Shown piece by piece: positions 55,700 to 64,000 of a stretch of 64,000 nt of DNA (the stretch's first letter is position 1; every line of letters starts with the position of its first letter). The translations under genes and the position numbers were made by a program. The stretch covers positions 18,580,001 through 18,644,000 of the forward strand of contig PUFA01000012.1 in the NCBI GenBank assembly GCA_003508835.1, in the 5' to 3' direction. Below the pieces are notes generated by a model, which was not told where the DNA came from, ran no database searches, and saw only the letters and a list, made by a program, of their open reading frames with translations. This DNA comes from Eonycteris spelaea. Lineage: Eukaryota; Chordata; Mammalia; Chiroptera; Pteropodidae.

Positions 55700-58026
55700 A
55701 TCTTTTGAAAGCTATACACACTCTAGAAAGACTCAATTAAAAAGGAGATAGCCAGGAAGAAAAGAGACAAGTTAGGAGAGTAATCTAGTGAGTTCAATGG
55801 ACCTGAGCTAGGATTATAAAGTAGAGATGAGAAATAGGAGACATTTAGGAAGTAAAACTGACAATACTTGAAGAGTGTTTGTGAAGGTAAAAAATAATTC
55901 TTGAAGAGAACTGGTAGATGGTGTCAAAATTCATGGAGCTAAGGGGAAAGATGATAATTTAATTTTAGACATTCTGAGTTTGAGGTGTATATAGGTTCTC
56001 TATTTAAACCTGGGAAACCTGTCTTGCATACAGATACAAGTTTGGGATTTCTTAACGTGTAATCTGAATCCACCTTCTTATGACATTCTTACTTTAATAT
56101 TCAGATAAAATGGCCTGAATTTTAATCCCATCTTGCAAGAGATCTGGGCCTACCAAATTTTCTTACTGCAGAGTAAGGAAAGAGGCTAAGACCCAGACCT
56201 CTGAGAAGGGGATACTAGCCAGCTGATACTCCTGCCTCTGGACTCAGAGGAGAATCCTAGGGGCAGGAACTCGGACCTCTGAGGAGCGGGCTCTGTTTGG
56301 CTATGCTGGTACCTGTGAAGGGGAATGAGGCTAATGTGAGAGTGTTAGAAAATCTGCAAACTGGATTCAGCTTCTACTACAGAAATAAACTGCCTCTGCC
56401 AGGATGAAGAAGCACTGTTGGCATGTCTTTCAAGGACAGGAAGCAAAACTGAAACAGAAAGAAGAAAGTCCCTTTTTATTTCTTCAAACTTGCAGTCTCT
56501 CTCCACTGGCAAAGCCAAAGGGGGAGCAGCTGGCAAAGGGAAAAAGTGGTTTGTAGAATCCCAGCATCACTAAGTAGAGTGTAGAATGATGTGTTTGGAG
56601 TTGAGAGACAATTACTTAACAACTGGCACACTCTGCCTGGGGCCAAGGAGGGTAGGGACATTATCGCTCTTCTTGTGGCTCTGATTAGGAATTGTGATTC
56701 CAAGGAACAGTTGTGTTAAATCTTGCTTGGTGACCTCATGGAGCTGCTTGTGCTTTCAGAAGGGAAGGCAGGATATGGCTTATGTCACAAGTGACCTCTC
56801 CTCTTCTATAGATAAGGTGAACTCTGCATTTGAGACTAGAGAGAAAGAGAACTTACGCAAAGACAATACTGAAAAGCCATCCTGAAAAAAATTTTTTAAA
56901 TGTATTCTTTAAATGCTTAAAATTAACAAAATGAAAATTCTTCATTCGGGTGCTCTAGCCAGTCTGATGCACACTAAATGTCAAATAGTAGTCTCAGCAT
57001 GACATTCACTTCCACCAACAGCAACAAACCTAGCCACGGACTGGAGGGAGTTCAGCAACTTCAGCAATGTTAAGCTGCCAAGTGAAGGCACGTGTCACAA
57101 GGCCGCCTCTTTGGAAAACAAGTGAGGCCAGCTCCTCACAAGCACAAAATTGTAAAAAAGAATGTAGATGGAAGTTGAGAGTTGAGCACCTGCTGTTAAA
57201 GGGAGGAAAAGTCAGTTTTACATAATCAGATATGCCTGGTAGAAAGCCATCAAAGAAACCTGGGAAAGAGAAAAATCATGACTTGCTCTTAGAAAACCAC
57301 TTGTTTCTGAATTTGCAACTATGTGAAGGAAGGAGGCTCAACCCGTGCTGTCATTTTGAGCTACTTTTACCACTCTGCAGAACAATAGCAATAACAGCAC
57401 CACTGCTGCTCTGCCTCTTCTACCTTATATTCTTTCTGAGCTTGACAAGCCTAGATTTTAAAACATTGCTTCCGACATGGAGCATCTCAGAATTATAGGA
57501 TACCAGATCTAGACAGGACCTTGGAGCAAAAGAAATAGAAATAATAAAGAGATGAAAAGAAAATCTGTAGCGATAAAAATTTTATAACTATAACAAAGGC
57601 CTCTGGGGAACAGAGTCATATGTGTCTGAAAACTAATAATTAAGGAAGGAAAGAAATTGTTTGCTATAGTTTCAAGGAAATAACTAAAAAAAAATTTTTT
57701 TAAATAAAGCAACTGTGAATTAGGATGAGAATTCCATTTCAAGACCTGGGAAGGAAATAATGAAGTAAATGAGACTGTATTCATTTTGATGACATTTTTA
57801 CACCATTAATACAGAGATCTTTCATCTAGGAATTTCAAGCCTTTATAAATAAATTCTGAGTAGACAATATTGACCAAAATTTTATAGAGACGTGAATCCT
57901 CACATATAGGAAAGATAAAAACAATTTAGATACAAAGAAGTATTGTTCTAGTTATACTTACTGAGCCCAAAAATGTGGTGAGAGCTTCAAAGGCCTACGT
58001 TCTATTGGCATTCTAAATCTACTGCA
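55700..58026. other. No recognised gene or repeat
   Basis: 2.3 kb of unassigned sequence. 56180-56330 has loosely repeated 'gacctctgag' words (56197, 56273). Short frames at 56345-56885 and 57232-57784 overlap on both strands without domains. Confidence 0.45.
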
Positions 58027-58031
58027 CCCAT

Positions 58032-58413
58032 TGTTGTGGACTGAATGTGTCCTTCCTAAGTTCATATGTTTAAACCCTAACCTGAAGAAGGGGTCTCTGA
58101 GGAAGTATTAAGATTCAATGAGGTAACAAGGGTAGGGCCCTAATCCGACAGGATTGGTGTCCTTTTAAGAAGAGACACTAATTAATCTCTTCTTTCTATC
58201 TTTGTGTATAATCACCAAAGAAAGGTCACGTGAAGCCATAGTGAGATGATGGTAGCTGTCTACAAGCCAGGAAGAGAGTCCTTGTAGAAACCAGTTTTGC
58301 TGGCACCTTGATCTTGGATTTCCCAGCCTCCAGAACTGTGAGAAAATAAATATTTGTTGTTTAAGCTATGCAGTCTGTGGTATTTTGTTATAGAACCCAA
58401 GCTGACTAAGATG
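58032..58413 (+). mobile_element. MLT1-type MaLR solo LTR
   Basis: Starts 'tgttgtggactgaatgtgtc' and contains 'aggattggtgtccttttaag', 'ggcaccttgatcttggattt' and 'cccagcctccagaactgtga', ending '...gctgactaagatg'. An imperfect 5-bp flank (cccat 58027-58031, cccac 58414-58418) fits. Polyadenylation-like 'aaataaatatttg' is retained. Confidence 0.9.
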
Positions 58414-58418
58414 CCCAC

Positions 58419-58859
58419 CGAATCATATATACATTATTATACAGTACACTGCTCATAGATAAACCAGTGCATAAATTCTCAGTGATAATGAAGAAGTAGC
58501 ATTTGGTGACTATTTCCTAATCTCTTTTCACAAAGTTGTTTTATTTGTGCTCTTGAAATGAAACTTTTTATGGGATTGACACATTGAGAAATGCAAGCAT
58601 CAAGTTAACAGCTGTAATGAAGCTTGGTTTAAGCCCAAGAGTTATATAAGACCAGAATTGCACAGAAGGAAAAAGTGGCTGTCATTTTTTGGAAGCATGG
58701 GTTCTACGTGTCCTGGGGATGGGGAGGACACTGATCACATATCTGTTACTTCAACCACAGTAACCCAGACCTAAAATAGCTCACTAGTCACAGGACTTTA
58801 AATAGAGAGATGACAACATAAAGTTGATTGGTATGCTTTTCAGCTTAGTTCATTTTATA
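58419..58859. other. No recognised feature
   Basis: Unassigned host sequence between an LTR and L2/MIR fragments. Confidence 0.5.
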
Positions 58860-58926
58860 AGCACATATATTAGGGACCTACTGTCCATCAGGCATTCTGC
58901 TTGGAGGCGGAGGGAATACAAGCAGT
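58860..58926 (-). mobile_element. L2 fragment
   Basis: 'gacctactgtccatcaggca' and 'gcggagggaatacaagcagt' resemble the inverted L2 3' end 'gcacctactatgtgcc...gggatacagcag'. Short. Confidence 0.5.
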
Positions 58927-58927
58927 A

Positions 58928-59140
58928 CTGTTGTAGTGGTTAAGAGTTTGGGATTTAAAGTCAACTAGAACTGGATTGGAATAGTAAGTGGCCCACTTAC
59001 ATGCTATGCATCCTCGGGCAGGTAACTTTACTTCTTTGAGCCTTATTTACTGCTTCACAAGGTACTTATGAAATGATGCAAGCAAAGCTTACAAAACAAT
59101 GTTTGACACATAATACGTCATGAAACAAACTGCTGTTAAA
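58928..59140 (+). mobile_element. MIR SINE
   Basis: 'tgttgtagtggttaagagtt', 'cctcgggcaggtaactttac' and 'atgtttgacacataatacgt' are MIR blocks in order. Confidence 0.85.
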
Positions 59141-59452
59141 AATGTCAAATATGAATAATTAATTAACAATTTAAAAATTTTAATTATTTGAGCTCTAGAA
59201 ACTTATGAACTAATTTGAAGCTAGAAGTTGACACCTCTTTATGAAGGGAATATTGTTATACTAGAGGTTCAAATAAAACACAAGGGACAAATAGGAGAAA
59301 GAAGAGATTGGGAAAAGTTTACAAAGGATCTACCACCTGAACTATTAAGAAAAGTTTATTCCTAAATAGTAGATTGTCTTCTAAATGCTCTATAAGTTTG
59401 TACCTGTGATGATCATACAGAAACAAAAAAATAGAGCATCTGAAAACAGATC
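59141..59452. other. No recognised feature
   Basis: AT-rich unassigned sequence between a MIR and an LTR. Confidence 0.5.
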
Positions 59453-59457
59453 CAAGT

Positions 59458-59817
59458 TGTAATGGGTTGAACTGTGTTCTCCCCACCCCGATTCATATGT
59501 TGAAGTCTAACCCCCTGTTCCCTAGAATGTATTTGGAGATAAGGTCTTCAAAGTGGTAGTTAAGTTATAATGAGATCATTAGGGCAGCTCCTAATCCAAT
59601 ATGACTGGTATCCTTATGAAAGATCGCATGAGAAAGACCGTGTCAAGACTCAGAACGAAGATGGCCATCTACTAGCCAAAGAGAGGCCTCCAAATAAACT
59701 AATCCTGCTGAAACCTTGATCCTGGACTTCTAGCTTCCAGAACTGTGAGAAAATACACTTTTATTAGGACACCCAGTTTGTGGCGCTTTGTTATAGCTGC
59801 CCTAGCAAACTAACACA
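59458..59817 (+). mobile_element. MLT1-type MaLR solo LTR with perfect 5-bp TSD
   Basis: 360 bp from 'tgtaatgggttgaactgtgt' to 'cctagcaaactaacaca', flanked by exact caagt copies at 59453-59457 and 59818-59822. Internal 'tgtatttggagataaggtct', 'atccaatatgactggtatcc' and 'agcttccagaactgtgagaa' are classic MLT1. Confidence 0.95.
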
Positions 59818-59822
59818 CAAGT

Positions 59823-60570
59823 ACACACTAGAACTGAATGTATGATAAATGTATAATTAACGGAATTAGGAAAATACCCTATCTGTTTATGATATATCAT
59901 ACATAAAAACAAAATTTAAATTGTATTAATTATCCAAGTGTAAAAAATAAAGCACATTAGAAAATATATAGAAATATTTTCATAACTTCAGGGCTAAGGA
60001 ATTCTTTCTAAGTAAGTCAGAAAACCTAGAAGCTGAAACAGTGAGAGATTTTAAGTGCATTACAGGGTGGTAGCAGGCCTGGGGGTCAAGAGGATAACTT
60101 TGAGCCAGGCACTAAAGGCTTCCATGAATGAAGAATCTCCAGGAAAAGAGGAAGCTTTAAACAGCTGCCGGGCTCAGTGAGAATGAAACCCTCTTAGAGC
60201 AGCCCCGGCCAAGGAAGAACATTCTATCCTCTTTACCTCTCCTCCTACCCTCTGCCTTTGTCCTGGCAGATTCAGAAATGCCAAGTTAGCAGCCTAGTGG
60301 AGGGGAAGAAATGCTCATCTGGAAAAGATAGCAAGAGGACCACTCCTCTCTCTTCTACCTCAGTGGTCAGTGCTTAGCAAGTCTCAGCTGGGGGGAAGAG
60401 AGAAGACTTATGGATAAGTCAGGGTGAAAACTTTTGTTTTCTGAAACGAGGGAATATCATCACACTGAGACTGTTTATGACTTAAAGTTACTATAGGATT
60501 TTCTAGTTCCTTTGAGCAACTAAGAGAGTCATGGGAACTGCCTAAAAGTTTACTCATGTAATGGTGGAAG
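59823..60570. other. No recognised feature
   Basis: 59940-60060 has weak L1-like words ('aggaattctttctaagtaag'). The remainder is unassigned. Confidence 0.4.
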
Positions 60571-60571
60571 G

Positions 60572-60572
60572 T

Positions 60573-60612
<40 letters not shown>
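60572..60612. repeat. (CA)n microsatellite
   Basis: About 20 CA units. The Cys-Val run in the minus frame at 60408-60647 is a by-product. Confidence 0.97.
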
Positions 60613-60615
<3 letters not shown>

Positions 60616-61204
60616 GAGGGTGTATTTAAAATGACAGTAGGTGTCAAAAATAATGCTTCTTTTTATATCACCCTGAGTTCCCTATATTCAATGAACCAGT
60701 TACACCAGAAAGGACTCAACTAGATAGAATAGTATGGAAACCTTCTCTAAGGAGATATTATTTAAGCTGAGCCTAAAGAATGGAAAAGGAGAGAGAAATG
60801 GTCTCACCACTGTGTCCTCTCAAATGACAACCAACGTACTTAAAGGGGGTGGGGCACAAACCCAAAGAACCAAATAGAAAGGAGAGATGAGAAACGCAAA
60901 TCTTCTGTGCAAGGAAATTTCAGTCCCCTCCTTAATGGAGTGGGGCAGGATCGGGTCCAAATATTTCTTAAAGATTTTCAACCAACCTTCCTATTTCCAC
61001 ATCCACTTCCAGAGTTACTAGGTCTGCCAATTCCTGAGCCCTTGGGGAAAGAACTCTACAGTATAAATTAGATTTCTTCTCAGCTTTCCATGCTGCTGCT
61101 TTAGGCTTCGGTTCATTTGTTCTGCTAAGTCAGGTAGGTACCACTTGTCCTTCTTGCCCTGGCTTGCAAATTTTGTTACTATTTACGATATGTGTTATAA
61201 TAAA
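60613..61204. other. No recognised feature
   Basis: Unassigned sequence. Confidence 0.5.
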
Positions 61205-61325
61205 TAAAATGGTGACCAAGATGGATGTGGTTCTTGTCGTCAATGAGCTTATGTTTCGGTGGAGGAGGCAAAAAAAGAACAAGCAAATGAATAGAAAAAT
61301 AGCCAACTGTGATGAATGTTATGGA
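61205..61325 (-). mobile_element. L2 fragment
   Basis: 'gtcaatgagcttatgtttcg', 'gtggaggaggcaaaaaaaga' and 'actgtgatgaatgttatgga' match the inverted L2 segment 'atggagcttacattctagtggggga...gtgctatgga'. Confidence 0.7.
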
Positions 61326-61439
61326 GGAAACTCACTTATCAGGACGTTGAGAACTGGACTTTCAACTGAGGCTCAGAGTTATTGTCGATTATGCCTTTCA
61401 AAAGAGGTGACTGGACTCTTGCTAATCAAAGTGGGGTAA

Positions 61440-61548
61440 ATGAAATGTCAACAACACCCTGGAACTTGTCAGAAATGCAGAATCTCGTGCCCTACCCTGA
61501 CCTAACAGGTGATTTATATGCACATGAAAGATTGAGAAGCACTGTACT
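61440..61548 (-). mobile_element. MER5A-like MITE, internally deleted
   Basis: 'ggaacttgtcagaaatgcag', 'aatctcgtgccctaccctga', 'cctaacaggtgatttatatg' and 'gattgagaagcactgta' are both MER5A arms with the middle missing. Confidence 0.8.
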
Positions 61549-62874
61549 AGCGTTATACAAAAAGTTTCAAAAGCTTTAACCCAAAACATGTTTTACACAC
61601 TCTTGAAGCTTTTACCCACATACGTTAAAGAAACAAATTATTCATGACACTTGTTAAAGACACTGTAAAGTAGTGGAGGTTTTGCAGTGGGCTGGAGAGA
61701 TCAGGCTCAACTTCAAACACAAGGAAGACAAGAGGAGATTTACTGCCGAGGAGCAGGGTTGGGGTCAGTGGATGAAAAATTACTAAGAGGAAAGGCTAGG
61801 GAATTCTTGCTAGACCAACTCAGCAGGATTTTTGTTGAAACCAGGATAGGATAATAAGATGCCAGAGGTGAGGGGTCTAAGCTAAACTGACCCAGCAAGA
61901 TTCTTACTAAAACCAGACTAAACAGACAAGGTTGGGGCCTAGTCAAAGAGAAGTCTCAGAGGAGAGGACTCAAGTTTGGTCGAGGAGAGAGTCTTTATCA
62001 ATCGGAAAAAATATCAAGCAAGTGGAAAAACAGGGAAGTAATTTTATGAGAAGTAGTTCTTTGAAAAAAACTTATAGTGCTGAGGGCCCCACACCCCACC
62101 ATGGGAGAGAGGTGCAGGGTGTGTCCCTCATTTCCAACTTTTATAGACGCACTTAGAGAGGTTGATGCGATTTATACCTGAGAAGAGGAGAAGCAATCCA
62201 GGGCAACCAGGTTGAAGACTGTATCTAGTAAATAACTTTGATCTTTTTTTGTGGCAGATCAAAGGTATTTAAATCTGGGACTCAGGTGTGGAAACTGAGG
62301 CAGGAATATTATCCTGCAGTCATTGTAAAAGGGACCCGCCCAGAATGGCAATTGGTAAGGTGAGGAACCCATAGGAAGGGTTTTGAGTTGTGCTAAAGAT
62401 AGAAAGGCAGAGGAGGCTCCGAAGGGGGTCATGGGACTTGAGTTGAAGAGACTCCCTCCCAAGAATGTATGAATAGTGTGCCTGGGAGGACAGCTCATGA
62501 TTGCAATGTGGAGGAACAGACAGAGCAGTGAATTAAATGAGGAACAAGCCTGGAAGATGTTTTGAACCTCAGGAACCTCATGACATCACTGTGGGAACAC
62601 AGTGACACACCAGGTGGAAAGGGAAACAGTGGACACTACCTGGCAGCTGGCCAAGATTTGCTTGACCTATAGGAGAGACACATCCAAAAACTCTCAGAAA
62701 TACATGGATGGCAGTTTGCAGCAGCAGGAGGTCCTACATGGACAAATGAAGACATGGACCAATGCAATATGGGCTGTTACTATTACTATAACCAATCTGG
62801 ACTCAGAGGACAATAGATCTGGGAAAACTCAAGGCAGTTCAACCCAAATGCTACATTACATGTATGGTTAGTCA
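61549..62874. other. Unassigned; purine-rich, possible old ERV-derived block
   Basis: 61740-62160 is G/A-rich and contains a roughly 40-bp imperfect repeat (about 61813-61853 against 61881-61921). It might be LTR or internal ERV sequence, but no polypurine tract, primer site or viral frame can be defined. The rest is unassigned. Confidence 0.35.
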
Positions 62875-62955
62875 GCCATTCATTAAAAATCTATCGAGCA
62901 CCTGTGAGGCATTGATGTAACAATGGACAAGACACAGAGGGTTGGTGAAGAAGTT
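62875..62955 (-). mobile_element. L2 fragment
   Basis: 'ccattcattaaaaatctatc', 'gagcacctgtgaggcattga' and 'aacaatggacaagacacaga' are the inverted L2 3' end. Confidence 0.6.
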
Positions 62956-63065
62956 CCCAGCCAAGGGCCTATGGACAAGAAACAGGCACTCTTTGTAGAG
63001 GTAGGTGGTAGGATCAAGTTATGTGAGGGGTGCAAGGAGAGTGTGTAGGAGTCCTATATTCATTT

Positions 63066-63250
63066 CTAAGCAGTGGGTCTCAAACTTTCATGTGCATGTG
63101 AATCACTTGGAGATCTGTCAAAACGCAGGTTCTGATTTAGGAGCTCGGTGGTGGGGGGTGGAGGAGTGGGCTGAGATTCTGCATTCCCAACAAACTCCCA
63201 GGACCAAGTGATGCTAATGCTTATAGTCTGTGGACCACAGCATTAGCAAA
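63066..63250 (+). mobile_element. MER5A/B-like hAT-Charlie MITE
   Basis: The left tip 'cagtgggtctcaaactttca', then 'catgtgaatcacttggagat', 'aaacgcaggttctgatttag', 'ctgagattctgcattcccaa' and 'aagtgatgctaatgcttata' run in MER5 order to an eroded right tip ('ctgtggaccacagc'). An 8-bp duplication is not readable. Confidence 0.88.
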
Positions 63251-64000
63251 GAACACCCAACCAGTCTTGCAAAAACAAATAAATAAACATTCCCATATAA
63301 TTCTGACTTTGATACCTAAGATTTTAGCAATAAATTATAGTAATGATTACACAGGTTATTGTACCTATGCGTAGTCTGGCTTGCACAAATATTAGTGCTC
63401 TTTGGTGATCCAACTGCGGGAAGACATATATCGTTTCCAAGCATAGGGTAAGTGCCTTTTGCATTTAAAAATTCAGGGATAATAGTGTGGGAGAACATGA
63501 CTTTATAAATCTCATTGTGACAAGCAATTTCTCTACCCCTAATTATATGCACATTATCTTTTAGATAACATTAAGGGCCACCTCTACCAAACTCCTCCAC
63601 CCTTAACCCCAACAGTGGTTTTCACAGGAGGTGGGAATTAGAATTGGGTGAGTTACCCAAATAAACACCTCAGGCCTCAGCTTTTTCACCAGAACCCAAG
63701 ACAAGTATTTGAGGATCATCTAAGGTACCATGCTCTCTGTCCACTTAATTTCCACCCAGGCAACAGAGTCCAAGAAAAAGGAAAGGGGGTTGGATCACTT
63801 CCTATCCCAAGGGCTATCACCTGCCAAATAGGCCCAGCCCAATCATAACTCTGCTTCCTGTTACATTCTTCATTTTCAAACCACCGGCCATGATAGGTGA
63901 ACACATCAACTTGCACCACCAGCCCCCTCCCACCATCCTTCTCAGCAAAGCTATTTTACTTTTAAAATGTATTTTTCTTATTTCTAAAGCTATATTATAA
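63251..64000. other. No recognised feature
   Basis: Unassigned to the end of the window. Short overlapping frames (63316-63552, 63648-63919) show no family likeness. Confidence 0.5.

Noticed and set aside
58032..59817. Two same-orientation MLT1 LTRs as one provirus
   Set aside because: The 1-kb interval holds a MIR and an L2 fragment rather than an internal ERV region, and each LTR has a different target duplication. They are independent insertions.
1..64000. CRISPR array, operon, tRNA, rRNA or bacterial-type defence system
   Set aside because: No spaced identical repeats, no gene clusters and no RNA gene signatures. Composition and repeats are mammalian.

Overview
The window looks like ordinary non-coding DNA from a placental mammal, either between genes or inside a large intron. 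It is AT-rich and has no CpG island, tRNA, rRNA or snRNA gene, and no open frame I recognise as a host gene. Nearly all readable structure is transposon debris: L1 and its relative HAL1, L2, MIR, MaLR/MLT1-type LTRs, another ERVL-like LTR and hAT-Charlie MITEs (MER5, MER20 and MER58 types), together with microsatellites. Two younger L1 copies (about 11.45-12.95 kb on minus, 29.19-30.40 kb on plus) carry a 3' end that I associate from memory with bat L1s. I saw no Alu, B1/B2, carnivore, ruminant, equid or vespertilionid tRNA-SINE. A laurasiatherian, possibly a bat, is therefore my best guess. All family names come from memory of consensus sequences, because no search was possible.

Layout. 0-8 kb holds L1 3' ends, a hAT MITE, an MLT1-type LTR, a MER20 and an unusual run of long CA arrays. 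8-15.5 kb holds MIR, an unexplained block with a weak LTR candidate, the young minus-strand L1 and L2. 16-24 kb holds old L1 and L2 fragments interrupted by a palindromic element and by a 153-bp sequence that occurs twice. 25-31 kb holds MIRs, an LTR-like block and the young composite L1. 31-40 kb holds MIR, L2, a second hAT MITE, an MLT1-type LTR, MER5A and an L1 nested in an L2. 40-49 kb holds an LTR nested in a MIR, a MER58-like MITE with a perfect 8-bp target duplication, a 185-bp inverted pair and another LTR. 49-64 kb holds MIR, L1, LTRs with readable target duplications, a HAL1 fragment and MER5A copies.

No set of genes works together here. The main interest is nested and chimeric repeat architecture: the composite L1 at 29.2-30.4 kb, where an ORF2 tail, a 5'-UTR-like block and an L1 3' end lie inside one 10-bp target-site duplication, and several unidentified repeat pairs. 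I found no previously undescribed functional system.
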